From NCBI RefSeq assembly GCF_018138145.1, contig NZ_CP073104.1, forward strand, positions 3,410,001 to 3,474,000: DNA of 64,000 bases, in the 5' to 3' direction. Positions 55,130-63,801 of this stretch are shown here, piece by piece. The stretch is from Pseudomonas sp. SCA2728.1_7. Lineage in GTDB: Bacteria > Pseudomonadota > Gammaproteobacteria > Pseudomonadales > Pseudomonadaceae. Positions within the stretch are counted from its first letter, which is position 1; each line of letters begins with the position of its first letter. A program made the position numbers and the translations under genes. The notes beneath the pieces are model-generated. The model made no database searches, was not told where the DNA came from, and saw only the letters and a program-made list of their open reading frames with translations.

Positions 55130-55924
55130 TTACACCTTCCTGCCTTCCAGATGGCTGCGGCGATACTGCTCCGGCGTACACCCGGCCTGCCGCGCGAACA
55201 TGGCAATGAATGCCGAGCCACTGCTGTAGCCGAGATCGAAGGCGATTTCCTGCACGCTACGCGAAGTTTCCAGCGCCTCGATCGCGGCGAGATAGCGCAA
55301 GCGCTGACGCCACTCGCCGAAACTCATTCCCAGCTCACGAACGAATTGCCGGGCCAGCGTGCGTTCGCTGACATGCACTTGCAGCGCCCAATGCGCCAGC
55401 GGCTGATTGTTGCCCGGTTCGGCCTGCAAGGTTTCGAGGATTGCCAGCAAACCCGGGCTGCTCGCGTAGGGCAGATAACACTCATGCACCGGTGCCTGCT
55501 GCAATTGATCGACCAACACTTGCGCCAGACGCTGGTCGGCATCGAGTTCGGGAATCTTCACGTCGCGGGCGGCGAAGTCCTTGAGAATCGCCTTGAGGAT
55601 GTCGCTGATCGCCAGGGTACAGGCGCGCATTGGCAGTTCGGCGCAGACCTTGGGGTCGAGGCACACCGCGCGGTAGTTGACCGGTTGATGGCTGTAAAAA
55701 CTGTGCTCGACCTGCGGCGGCACCCACACCGCGTATTGCGGCGGCGACATGAATCGGCTGCCGTCGACATCCATGTGCAGCACGCCGTGGGCGGCGTACT
55801 CCAGCGTGCCCCATGCATGGCGGTGCGGCGCGGCGTATTCATGGGCGTTGAAATCGGCATAGCGGAAGTACACTGCCGATGGCAGTTCGCTGAAATCCAG
55901 CAGATCAATGTGTTTACTGTTCAT
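55130..55924 (-). CDS. AraC-family regulator with N-terminal cupin
   Basis: 264 residues. An N-terminal cupin sensor (about 20-90: HEYAAPHRHAWGTLEYAAHG, YAVWVPPQVEHSF) precedes a C-terminal double helix-turn-helix (about 165-262: HVSERTLARQFVRELGMSFG and EIAFDLGYSSGSAFIAMFAR). This layout is shared with regulators of drug or metabolite exporters. It is divergent from the EamA exporter gene at 56021 (96-base gap), which is its likely target. Confidence 0.92.
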   Translation of the reverse strand: MNSKHIDLLDFSELPSAVYFRYADFNAHEYAAPHRHAWGTLEYAAHGVLHMDVDGSRFMSPPQYAVWVPPQVEHSFYSHQPVNYRAVCLDPKVCAELPMRACTLAISDILKAILKDFAARDVKIPELDADQRLAQVLVDQLQQAPVHECYLPYASSPGLLAILETLQAEPGNNQPLAHWALQVHVSERTLARQFVRELGMSFGEWRQRLRYLAAIEALETSRSVQEIAFDLGYSSGSAFIAMFARQAGCTPEQYRRSHLEGRKV

Positions 55925-56020
55925 GCTGTCCGGTTTCAGAGGCAGGTTGTCCGGTTCGCAGTATAGGCCTGCATCCAGACAAGGGATAATTGCCCTTCAT
56001 CAACGTACTGGTTTCGACTC

Positions 56021-56908
56021 ATGCAATACGCGTTTCCGCTGCTGGCGATTTTTATCTGGGCCGGCAATACCGTGATCAACAAACTGGCGGTCGGGGCGAT
56101 TTTCCCCGCCGAGATCGGTTTCTACCGCTGGCTGCTCGCCGGTTTGCTGTTCACCCCGTTCATGCTCAAAGCGGTGATCGCGCACTGGCCGCAGATCCGC
56201 CCGAACCTGGGCAAGATTTTCATCCTCGGCGTACTCGGCATGGCGGTCTATCAAAGCCTCGCCTACTTCGCCGCGACCCTGACTACCGCGACCAACATGG
56301 GCATCATCCTGTCCCTGATGCCGTTGATGTCGCTGGCCATGGCGATCATCAGCCTCGGGCAACGCCTGACCGCCGGTGCGCTGGTCGGTGCGGTTCTGTC
56401 GTTTGCCGGCGTATTGGTCGTGGTGTCGTCCGGCAGCCTCGGCGCGTTACTGCAACACGGCGTGAACATGGGTGATGCGATGATGCTGATCGCGACCCTG
56501 GCCTATGCGATCTACAGCACGCTGCTGAAAAAATGGCAGTTGCGCCTGCCGCCGCTGGTGCTGCTGTATTTGCAGGTGCTGGTGGCGATTGTCGTGCTGT
56601 TTCCACTGTATGCCGCTTCGCCGAAGACCGGTTTGACCCTGCAGAACATTCCGCTGGTGTTGTATGCGTGTCTGTTGGCGTCGATGCTCGCGCCGCTGGC
56701 GTGGATGCAGGCGGTGCAGCGTCTGGGTCCGAGCCGCACAACATTGTTCTTTAACTTGCTGCCGTTGATTACCGCGCTGATTGCGGCGGTGGTGTTGAAG
56801 GAGCAGTTGGCGATGTATCACCTGGTGGGCGGGTTGTTGACCTTGGGCGGGGTGATCCTTTCCGAGCGCTGGACCACCGTGTTGGGCCGCAAATTAAGCG
56901 TCGCCTGA
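56021..56908 (+). CDS. DMT superfamily (EamA) transporter
   Basis: 295 residues with ten membrane helices in two EamA halves. It opens YAFPLLAIFIWAGNTVINKL; LGMAVYQSLAYFAATLTTAT and LIATLAYAIYSTLLKKWQLR mark the halves, and LNFNLLPLITALIAA-like FFNLLPLITALIAAVVLKEQ is the conserved late segment. Such proteins export amino acids or metabolites. It is divergent from an AraC regulator, a common regulator-exporter pair. Confidence 0.92.
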   Translation: MQYAFPLLAIFIWAGNTVINKLAVGAIFPAEIGFYRWLLAGLLFTPFMLKAVIAHWPQIRPNLGKIFILGVLGMAVYQSLAYFAATLTTATNMGIILSLMPLMSLAMAIISLGQRLTAGALVGAVLSFAGVLVVVSSGSLGALLQHGVNMGDAMMLIATLAYAIYSTLLKKWQLRLPPLVLLYLQVLVAIVVLFPLYAASPKTGLTLQNIPLVLYACLLASMLAPLAWMQAVQRLGPSRTTLFFNLLPLITALIAAVVLKEQLAMYHLVGGLLTLGGVILSERWTTVLGRKLSVA

Positions 56909-56916
56909 TCCGGCCT

Positions 56917-57001
56917 CTTCGCGAGCAGGCTCGCTCCCACATTGGATTGCATTTCAACTGAAGGAATGCGGTCATTTGTGGGAGCGAGCCTGCTCGCGAA
57001 G
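56917..57001. repeat. REP inverted pair, gggagcgagc type
   Basis: Two inverted REP units with gcgaag ends outward between the convergent EamA and lipase genes. The spacer gcatttcaactgaaggaatgcg is almost identical to that of the copy at 53172. Confidence 0.9.
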
Positions 57002-57022
57002 AACGATGACGCGGTCTCAGGG

Positions 57023-57901
57023 CTAAACGCCGGCAGCCTCAAGCCGCGCCGCATGCTCGACAAACAGCCGCACCGGATCCGCGCCCTTGCCGACCAGCCC
57101 CAGCGACTGGTTAACAATGTCGAAGTGATCCAACGGATAGTCATCGCCAATCACCGTCCCAAGATGCGAGCTATACCGCCCGACCATCCCATCGCACTGC
57201 CCCGGTTCACGCACAAACGTTTTCGCAAACAAGCGACAGCTGCGATTGGTACCGTCAAACAAATTCCCGCCACGATCGGTCTTGCCCGGCTGCAACGTCC
57301 CTGACCATGAGTAATAACGCACGCCGTTAACCTCCTCCGGCCCGTGCCCACCCCAGGTTTCAGGCAAACCCTGTGGATAACGCTGGTTGAACAGCGCCAC
57401 GCCCTCAGTGGTCAGCGATTGATGCGAGGCGTGGATATCCACTGGCAATTTCGGCCCGTGGTAACCGGTTTCCAGTAGCGCCATCAGCCAGCCGACAAAC
57501 CGTAGCAACACCTCAAGCAGTCGGCCCTTGGCGCTGTCCGCCGGATAATTTTTTTCCAGATAATCGGCCAGCTCGGAACCATGATTCGGTCCGGCCACCG
57601 ATGTCACCGAGGCCACCAGATCCGGTCGTTTCGCCGCCGCATAGCGCGCCGTCAGCGAGCCCTGACTGTGGCCGAACAGGTTGACCTTTTGCGCCCCGGT
57701 CTCACGCAAGATCTCATCGATCTGCACGAGCAATTGCTCACCGCGTACCTCTGTGGAGTTGAGCGGCGATACCTGCACCGCAATCACCGTCGCACCACCA
57801 CGGCGCAATGCCTTGATGATGCCGTACCAGTACGGATAGAGCACCAGCCGGATAAACCCGAGCATTCCGGGCACCAGCACCAATGGATAACGCGTCGACA
57901 T
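57023..57901 (-). CDS. Triacylglycerol lipase, subfamily I.1-like without signal peptide
   Basis: 292 residues, alpha/beta hydrolase. YPLVLVPGMLGF holds the oxyanion loop; the nucleophile is Ser79 in GHSQGS (most Pseudomonas lipases have GHSHG). Acid and base residues are expected in VIGDDYPLDHFDIVNQ, and the Cys pair in NRSCRLFAKTF ... GQCDGMV probably forms the family disulfide. ATG 57901 follows aaggat. No secretion signal precedes the first strand, so it resembles the P. fragi and P. fluorescens C9 lipases rather than secreted LipA, and no foldase (lif) gene is adjacent. Confidence 0.88.
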   Translation of the reverse strand: MSTRYPLVLVPGMLGFIRLVLYPYWYGIIKALRRGGATVIAVQVSPLNSTEVRGEQLLVQIDEILRETGAQKVNLFGHSQGSLTARYAAAKRPDLVASVTSVAGPNHGSELADYLEKNYPADSAKGRLLEVLLRFVGWLMALLETGYHGPKLPVDIHASHQSLTTEGVALFNQRYPQGLPETWGGHGPEEVNGVRYYSWSGTLQPGKTDRGGNLFDGTNRSCRLFAKTFVREPGQCDGMVGRYSSHLGTVIGDDYPLDHFDIVNQSLGLVGKGADPVRLFVEHAARLEAAGV

Positions 57902-57992
57902 GGGCAAACATCCTTGTGGTCGGTGAGTGGATGCAAGACGTGCAAAACGCCCGCCAAGCATCCTCCGTGATGATGACAACTCATCGACCAGC

Positions 57993-58298
57993 CTACTTCA
58001 GGCCCACCACCCCCGCCACAATCAGCCCTACCGAAACCAGTTTGACCAGGGTCAGGCTCTCGCCGAGCAGGGCAAAGCCGAGGAACACCGTGCCCAGTGA
58101 GCCAATCGCCGTCCAGATCGGGTAGGCGATGCTCACCGGCAGTTCGCGCATCGCCAGTGTCAGGAAGTAGATCCCGCCGATTGCCGCGACCACGGTGATC
58201 AGTGAGGGCCAGAGCCGGGTGAAACCTTCGGCGTACTTCATGCCCATGGCGAAGGTCACTTCAAACCCGGCGGCGATCAGCAAACACAACCAGGCCAT
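57993..58298 (-). CDS. SMR-family small membrane transporter (SugE/Gdx-like)
   Basis: 101 residues, four membrane helices. AWLCLLIAAGFEVTFAMGMK contains the essential membrane Glu (Glu13); PVSIAYPIWTAIGSLGTVFL is the conserved helix 3 region with Trp. The Gly-rich and Ala-rich helix 1 and the TFAMGMKYA segment fit the Gdx/SugE guanidinium-export branch better than EmrE, though I cannot decide by eye. The ATG directly abuts the azoreductase stop, so the two genes form one operon. Confidence 0.88.
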   Translation of the reverse strand: MAWLCLLIAAGFEVTFAMGMKYAEGFTRLWPSLITVVAAIGGIYFLTLAMRELPVSIAYPIWTAIGSLGTVFLGFALLGESLTLVKLVSVGLIVAGVVGLK

Positions 58299-58937
58299 TT
58301 AGAACACCCGGGCGAGGTCGAGCAAACGCTGCTCGGCCTCGGCCACCGACACCGCGAAGGTGCGTTCGGCGGATTCTTCGCCCTCAGCCGCGACCACGCT
58401 GACGTCGTTGATGCCGATGAAACCCAGCGCCGTGCGCAGCCATGGATCGGCGTGGTTCAAGGCTTCCAGTTCGCCTCCAGGTCCGAAGCCGAAACCGCCG
58501 CGACTGGTGACGATCAGCGCCTTCTTGCCCTGCAACAGCGGCGTGTATTGGGCGACGCCATTGTCCAGCGTGTGATCGAAGGTCAGGCCCAGCCGCACGA
58601 TCTGATCGACCCAGGCCTTGAGGCCGCTGGGCACACTGAAGTTGTACATCGGCGTGGAAATCAGCAGCAGGTCGTGATCGAACAATTCACCGACCAGTTG
58701 ATCACTCAGGGCCAGATCGGCCTGCATCGACAGTGGACGTGCTTCAGGCTGTGGATGAAACGCGGCAGCGACAAAGGCTTCGTTGACCGCCGGAATCAGC
58801 GCCCGTCCGACCTCGCGGCGAGTGACTTGCGCCTGCGGATGACGCACCTGCCAGGCACTGAGAAAATGTTCCGCCAGACGCCGCGAGTGGGAACGGTCAC
58901 CACGGGGGCTGGCATGGATCGCAAGAATTTTGCTCAT
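58299..58937 (-). CDS. azoR: FMN-dependent NADH-azoreductase
   Basis: 212 residues, flavodoxin-like fold, a dimeric quinone/azo reductase using [24 protein letters not shown] is the FMN phosphate loop; [20 protein letters not shown] and [14 protein letters not shown] are family motifs. Ribosome site aaggag precedes the ATG. It is followed at once by the SMR gene and is divergent from a LysR regulator. Pseudomonas has several azoreductases; which paralogue this is cannot be said here. Confidence 0.92.
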   Translation of the reverse strand: MSKILAIHASPRGDRSHSRRLAEHFLSAWQVRHPQAQVTRREVGRALIPAVNEAFVAAAFHPQPEARPLSMQADLALSDQLVGELFDHDLLLISTPMYNFSVPSGLKAWVDQIVRLGLTFDHTLDNGVAQYTPLLQGKKALIVTSRGGFGFGPGGELEALNHADPWLRTALGFIGINDVSVVAAEGEESAERTFAVSVAEAEQRLLDLARVF

Positions 58938-59057
58938 CTGAAACTCCTTGAGGCTAGACTTTGATTGCTGTGTCGCTGCAGATTGCAGGCGTCACGCCTA
59001 AGCCTCAAATGAGCAAAAGTCAGTCTGGATGAATTGGTTTCATCCGTGGAGCTTTCA

Positions 59058-59993
59058 ATGTTTGCCTCGTTGCCCCTCACCGCTCTGCGCGCTTTTGAAT
59101 CGGCGTCACGCCTGCTCAGTTTCAAGGCTGCCGCCGAAGAGCTGTCGGTCACGCCCACGGCGATTTCGCACCAGATTCGCTCGCTGGAAGACTGGCTCGG
59201 CATCGCTCTGTTCGAACGCCTGCCGCGTCAGGTGCGCCTGACCGAAGGCGGCGAGCGCCTGTTTCGCAGCCTGCACGGTGCCTTGCTGGAAGTGGCGCAA
59301 AGCGTCGACACCCTGCGCCCGCAGCGCAACGCCAGCACGCTGACGCTATCGACCACCGCCGCCTTCGCCGCGCTGTGGCTGGTGCCGCGCCTCGGGCGGT
59401 TTTATGCACAGCATCCGAACATCAACGTGCGCCTCGATACTCACTGTGAAGTCATCGATTTGCATCAGGACGCCAGTGTCGATCTGGTTTTGCGTTATAG
59501 CCTCGACGATTACCCGAACCTCTATGGTCTGTGCCTGTTCGATGAATCGTTCGGCGTTTACGGCTCGCCCGAGCAAGTGGCGCTGGCCGCGAGACGCACA
59601 CCGACGTTGATCAGCGTGCGTTGGCATAACTCGAAACTGTATGCCCATGGCTGGGAAGCGTGGTGCGCCAAGGCTGGCGAAAACTGGTTGAACCCGCAGC
59701 CGGCGATCCGCGAATACGATGAAGAGCATTACGCCCTGCAAGCGGCAATCGCCGGGCAAGGGCTGGTGCTGGCGAGCAATATTCTGGTGTCGGAGAGTGT
59801 CGCCAGCGGTTTGCTGGTGCCGTTCATGGGCCAGGTTCAAGTCGATGGCGCCGGCTACAGCGCGTTGTGCGTGCCGGGGCGCGAGCGGCATCCGCCGGTG
59901 CGGGCGTTTTTTGCCTGGTTGCGCGAGGAAGCAGTTTTGTCCGGGCTGGCGCCAAGATCGCAGCCTTCGGCAGCTCCTGCAGGGGTTGCGTAA
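59058..59993 (+). CDS. LysR-family regulator (GcvA-like)
   Basis: 311 residues. The winged helix-turn-helix is at about 4-65 (LPLTALRAFESASRLLSFKA, ELSVTPTAISHQIRSLEDWL); the effector domain begins near 90 (STTAAFAALWLVPRLGRFYA). PTAISHQIRSLE is the GcvA-branch recognition helix. ATG 59058 with gtggag upstream is chosen over a TTG at 59034. Divergent from azoR and the SMR gene (120-base gap), it probably controls that pair. Confidence 0.92.
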   Translation: MFASLPLTALRAFESASRLLSFKAAAEELSVTPTAISHQIRSLEDWLGIALFERLPRQVRLTEGGERLFRSLHGALLEVAQSVDTLRPQRNASTLTLSTTAAFAALWLVPRLGRFYAQHPNINVRLDTHCEVIDLHQDASVDLVLRYSLDDYPNLYGLCLFDESFGVYGSPEQVALAARRTPTLISVRWHNSKLYAHGWEAWCAKAGENWLNPQPAIREYDEEHYALQAAIAGQGLVLASNILVSESVASGLLVPFMGQVQVDGAGYSALCVPGRERHPPVRAFFAWLREEAVLSGLAPRSQPSAAPAGVA

Positions 59994-60091
59994 ACCAATA
60001 AAACTTTTTGCAACGCTCATGACTCACAGCTTAGGTAGCGACCGCGTCCGCAGAACGTGGCGCCCATCGGATTAGCCTCCAGGAGATCGAA

Positions 60092-60625
60092 ATGAGCGAC
60101 GACCTGCATCTGTCAGATGTTCAAACCTTGCGCGACCGTGCACGCCAACACGTCGAAAACGGCGCCGTCACCGAGGGCTACAGCGCCGACCGTGAAGAGG
60201 TGCTGCGCTTGCTCAATGAATCGCTGGCCACTGAACTGGTCTGCGTGTTGCGCTACAAGCGCCACTACTTCATGGCCAATGGCGTCAAAGCCCATGTGGC
60301 CGCCGAAGAGTTTCTCGAGCACGCCACCCAGGAAGCCCAGCACGCCGACCGCCTGGCCGAGCGCATTGTGCAATTGGGCGGCGAGCCTGAGTTCAACCCC
60401 GACCTGCTGTCGAAGATGTCCCACGCGCAATACGTGGCCGGCAACACCCTCAAAGAGATGGTCTACGAAGACCTCGTTGCCGAGCGCATCGCCATCGACA
60501 GCTATCGCGAGATCATCCAGTACATCGGCGAGAAAGACCCGACTACGCGGCGTATCTTCGAAGATATCCTGGCGCAGGAAGAAGAGCATGCCGATGACAT
60601 GGCTGACATCCTGAACGACCTTTAA
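60092..60625 (+). CDS. Ferritin-like Dps/bacterioferritin-type protein
   Basis: 177 residues, a four-helix ferritin fold. The di-iron residues follow the bacterioferritin pattern: Glu48 (LATELV), Glu81 and His84 (QEAQH), Glu131 (VAER) and the EEEH cluster at 163-166. The haem-binding Met of true bacterioferritin is not evident. The likely P. aeruginosa counterpart, PA4880, was described as a Dps-like protein with bacterioferritin-type ferroxidase centres (from memory). Role: iron oxidation and storage, oxidative-stress protection. Ribosome site aggag. Stands alone, followed by a REP pair. Confidence 0.88.
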   Translation: MSDDLHLSDVQTLRDRARQHVENGAVTEGYSADREEVLRLLNESLATELVCVLRYKRHYFMANGVKAHVAAEEFLEHATQEAQHADRLAERIVQLGGEPEFNPDLLSKMSHAQYVAGNTLKEMVYEDLVAERIAIDSYREIIQYIGEKDPTTRRIFEDILAQEEEHADDMADILNDL

Positions 60626-60629
60626 CCCC

Positions 60630-60695
60630 TATCGCGAGCAGGCTCACTCCTACATTTGGAATGCGTTCCCATGTAGGAGTGAGCCTGCTCGCGAT
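60630..60695. repeat. REP inverted pair, aggagtgagc type
   Basis: Two inverted REP units 20 bases apart between the ferritin-like gene and the AsmA gene. It is the only aggagtgagc copy in the window with the gcgat ends outward; the other three have them inward. Confidence 0.9.
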
Positions 60696-60718
60696 GGCGT
60701 CTTTATTAACGCTGAAGA

Positions 60719-62794
60719 TTACTTGGTAGGTTTTACGGTCACCGGCGCCTTGCCCGCCTTCATCTGCTCCAGCAACGGCGCACACTGATTCGGCTCACCA
60801 CCACTCGGCGCCACCAGCGCCAACAGCCCCGCCGCCGGCGCTGCGATCACGCCCAACGCCACCATCCCCGCTCCGCGCAGCATCAGCGGCACAGCCTTCA
60901 CGCCGGCATCCGGTTTGATGAATTTGCCCCGCACATACAGCGGTGAACGCAGGGAAATCAACCGCCAGCCCTTGGATTCCGGGGTCACCGTCAGATCCAA
61001 CTGCTCGGTGGCCATGTTCGCCGTGCCGTCGATATAGATGATCGCGTTCTCGGTATCGAAGACAAACAGCTGGGTGGTCGCCAGACCGCTTTTGATGTCG
61101 AAGTCCGCTGCTGCGCAGTTGATCTTCACTTCCTTGTCACCAAAGATCTTGCCGACCACATAGTTACCGACGTTGAGCCCGGCCAGTTCCATCAGCTCAC
61201 GACTGATCGCGCCGTCGTTGATCAGCATCTTCAATTTGCCGTTGGCACCGCCCAGCAGCTTGGCCACCGAGTTGCCGCGACCGCTGATATCGGCGTCGCC
61301 ATTGAGTTCACCGAAACTGGTCTTCATCGGCTCAAACGTCGGGAACAGCTCTTTCAGCTTGAAGCGGCGCGCGGTCAGTTTGGCCCGGCCTTCCAACGGC
61401 TCGGTGCGGCCGTTGAGGCGAATCTGTGCATCGAGATTGCCGCCAGCGACGCCGAAGCGCAGCGGCTCCAGGCTCAGTTCACCATCGTTGAGTTTCAGGT
61501 GGGTATAGAGGTCGTTGAACGGCAGCTTCTCGCTGTGGACGATGCGCTTGCCGGTGAACTCGACGTCGGCGTCCATCGCGCGCCAGCGATCAGTCTTGAA
61601 CTCTTCGACCGGCAGCACCTTGTCCGCCGGTTGTTTGCTCTCACCGCCGCGGGCCTTTTGCTTGTCATTGGAGTCGGCGCCGATCAGCGGTGCGAGGTCA
61701 GCGAACAACAGTTGATTGGAGAGCAACGCGCCGCTGAGTTTCGGCCGTGGCTGGCTGGCGACATAGGTCAGGTCGCCATGGATATCACTGCTGCCGATCT
61801 TGCCGTTGAACTGCTCATAAGTGAATTTCGCCCCGGCCTCGTCATGCAACTTGGCGATCAAATGGCCGTCGGTGGCATACGGCGGCGTGTCCGGTAGGGT
61901 CACACCGGTCAACGGATAGAGATTGCCGAGGCTGGCGCCGGCCAGTTTCAGGCGCAGATCGAGGGCGCCAAGATTCAGCGGATCAGTCAGCGTGCCGGCC
62001 AGTTCGATGCGGGTGTCGCCGATCTTCGCCTGAGCCTGCAGCGGGAATGGCTTGCTCGCGTCCTGCAAGGCGAGCAGCCCGCCGATCTTGCCTTGGCCTG
62101 TGAGGCTCTGGCCGTGGTATTGGCCTTTGACCTTCAAGGCAAACGCATAATCCTGCGGTGAGCCGCCCTTGTCCTGCGCGGTTTTCGCCGCTTTGGCACC
62201 GACGATGTCGCTGTAGGGGATGGGTTTGCCCAGCGGATCAATCAGCACGTCGAGATTGGTTTTGAGCGTCTGATCGTCAAGGGTGACGTGGCCCTTGTCG
62301 AAACCGATGGCGCCGATGTCGACCACCCAATTCGACGGCTCGGCGTTCGGATCTTTCGGGTCGAAGTTGAACGTCCAGTTGGCGCGGCCATCGGCCAAGC
62401 GCTGCAACTCGGCATTGGGTTCGGTCAGGTCGATGCGCGGAATCACCACCCGTTGCGCCAACAGCGCCAATGGCGAGATACGTAGCTCAACGCGCTTGAG
62501 CGTGACCATCTGCGGCTTCTTCGACCAGTCAGGGTTGCCCAGGCTCAAATCCTCGGCAACCACGTGCGGCCAAGGCACCCACGCACGCCAGCCGCCCTCG
62601 TCCGGCTCGCGCTGCCAGATCACCGCGAGGTTGCCATTGATGGCAAACGGTCGATGCAGTTCTTCCGAGACTTTGGCGTTGAGCGGCGGTTTGATCCGGT
62701 TCCAGTCGAAGAACACGATGATCAACACCAGCACGGCCAGTAGCAGCACGAGGATGGCGAAGGTCCAGCTGAAGATTTTTCCAGTGCGCGTCAT
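60719..62794 (-). CDS. AsmA-family protein
   Basis: 691 residues. One N-terminal membrane helix (IFSWTFAILVLLLAVLVLII) anchors a long, strand-rich periplasmic part typical of AsmA/TamB/YhdP proteins, thought to move lipids between the membranes. The N-terminal AsmA domain shows LSLGNPDWSKKPQMVTLKRV and VVIPRIDLTEPNAELQRLAD; the C-terminal AsmA_2-like part has LNGDADISGRGNSVAKLLGG and the VTPESKGW segment. ATG 62794 follows aggagc; a TTG two codons upstream is unlikely. It stands alone. Confidence 0.9.
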   Translation of the reverse strand: MTRTGKIFSWTFAILVLLLAVLVLIIVFFDWNRIKPPLNAKVSEELHRPFAINGNLAVIWQREPDEGGWRAWVPWPHVVAEDLSLGNPDWSKKPQMVTLKRVELRISPLALLAQRVVIPRIDLTEPNAELQRLADGRANWTFNFDPKDPNAEPSNWVVDIGAIGFDKGHVTLDDQTLKTNLDVLIDPLGKPIPYSDIVGAKAAKTAQDKGGSPQDYAFALKVKGQYHGQSLTGQGKIGGLLALQDASKPFPLQAQAKIGDTRIELAGTLTDPLNLGALDLRLKLAGASLGNLYPLTGVTLPDTPPYATDGHLIAKLHDEAGAKFTYEQFNGKIGSSDIHGDLTYVASQPRPKLSGALLSNQLLFADLAPLIGADSNDKQKARGGESKQPADKVLPVEEFKTDRWRAMDADVEFTGKRIVHSEKLPFNDLYTHLKLNDGELSLEPLRFGVAGGNLDAQIRLNGRTEPLEGRAKLTARRFKLKELFPTFEPMKTSFGELNGDADISGRGNSVAKLLGGANGKLKMLINDGAISRELMELAGLNVGNYVVGKIFGDKEVKINCAAADFDIKSGLATTQLFVFDTENAIIYIDGTANMATEQLDLTVTPESKGWRLISLRSPLYVRGKFIKPDAGVKAVPLMLRGAGMVALGVIAAPAAGLLALVAPSGGEPNQCAPLLEQMKAGKAPVTVKPTK

Positions 62795-63178
62795 GCACAA
62801 AGCTCCTGATCACGACCGCACGCAAAGACTGCGGCGCACGGCTGAAACGGCGGGCCAAAGCGGCCCTCATGAAATCTACGACTGGCAAACCAGCCGCAGG
62901 TTTAATCGAAGGCCGATTAATACGCAAAAAGCCGCGCGAAATCTGACCAATCAGTCGAACAGTGTTACCGCGACCCTCACTTTTGCGAGGCGCGAGTGAG
63001 TCGGAAATACCCACCCCGGTGCAAAACCGTCGCCCGCAAAGGCGCGATCTAGAGCCTCCCGGCAGAACAATCAATTCTGTTGATTATTACCATTGCGTTT
63101 ATGAACTTTTATATCGACTTATCGAGAGTAGCATTGCCCTCGTACCCACTTTATCGCCCTCCCAAGGAGCAACCCATC
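62795..63178. other. 384-base intergenic region
   Basis: No gene is seen. The left part is GC-rich, with short inverted segments (ggccaaagcggcc, gaaggccgattaatac). The right part (about 63068-63125) is AT-rich and should hold the promoter of the repeat-protein gene; gttgattattaccattgcg at 63079 has weak Fur-box likeness on the minus strand. Confidence 0.5.
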
Positions 63179-63646
63179 ATGAAACGCCAATTACTGCTCA
63201 GCCTTACCCTGTCGATGCTAGCCAGCACTGCTTTTGCCCTGCCCGCTGCCGACCAAGCTACCCCGCAAGTGAAATCCAGCCACTCGGTATTCAGCCAAAC
63301 CGTAGCCGCTGATGGTGGCGACCGCACTCCACAAGGTCAGACCCTGGCTGAAGGCGGCCGTGAACGTCTGGAAGAGAAAGGTCTGGTTCAAGACGGTTAC
63401 GACAAGACTCCACAAGGTCAGACCCTGGCTTCCGACGGTAGCGATCGCACTCCACAAGGCCAGACCTTGGCTTCCGATGGCGGCGACCGCACTCCACAAG
63501 GCCAAACCCTGGCATCTGACGGCGGCGACCGCACCCCACAAGGCCAAACCCTGGCTTCTGATGGCGGCGACCGCACTCCACAAGGCCAAACCCTTGCCGA
63601 AGGTGGTGGTGACCTTGTAATCGAACGCAACAGCGCCTTGAGCTAA
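63179..63646 (+). CDS. Secreted 14-residue tandem-repeat protein, function unknown
   Basis: 155 residues. A signal peptide (LLLSLTLSMLASTAFALPAA) is followed by six copies of a repeat whose consensus is DGGDRTPQGQTLAS; copies 2-6 follow a strict 14-residue (42-bp) period and the first is set apart by a diverged stretch (GGRERLEEKGLVQDGYDK). The protein ends with GGGDLVIERNSALS. The mature protein is hydrophilic, Gly/Asp/Gln/Thr-rich and probably disordered or built of short turns. Ribosome site aaggag precedes ATG 63179. The role is unknown; export to the periplasm is predicted. Confidence 0.85.
   Translation: MKRQLLLSLTLSMLASTAFALPAADQATPQVKSSHSVFSQTVAADGGDRTPQGQTLAEGGRERLEEKGLVQDGYDKTPQGQTLASDGSDRTPQGQTLASDGGDRTPQGQTLASDGGDRTPQGQTLASDGGDRTPQGQTLAEGGGDLVIERNSALS
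63407..63616 (+). repeat. 42-bp coding tandem repeat, five copies
   Basis: actccacaaggccaaaccct-type units start at 63407, 63449, 63491, 63533 and 63575, an exact 42-bp step in frame with the protein. DNA identity between copies is high, so copy number could change by slippage or recombination without breaking the frame. Confidence 0.92.
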
Positions 63647-63665
63647 GCCCATGGCGGCCTCGAAA

Positions 63666-63693
63666 AAAAGCCCAATCACCGGATTGGGCTTTT
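63666..63693. terminator. Terminator after the repeat-protein gene
   Basis: A perfect 12-bp stem (aaaagcccaatc / gattgggctttt) with an accg loop, A-run before and T-run at the end, so it may work in both directions. Confidence 0.92.
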
Positions 63694-63801
63694 GACTTTT
63701 CCGGCCCGATAAAATCTTTCGCTGCATGCCCTCCCGTTCGACGCCGACAAAGCCGATTTGCTAGAGTGCGGCGCTTGTCCTGCCAAAGAACACATCCTGC
63801 G

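Noticed and set aside
63407..63616. CRISPR or non-coding tandem repeat near the right end
   Set aside because: The 42-bp unit is in frame with a protein that has a signal peptide and ribosome site, so it is a coding repeat.
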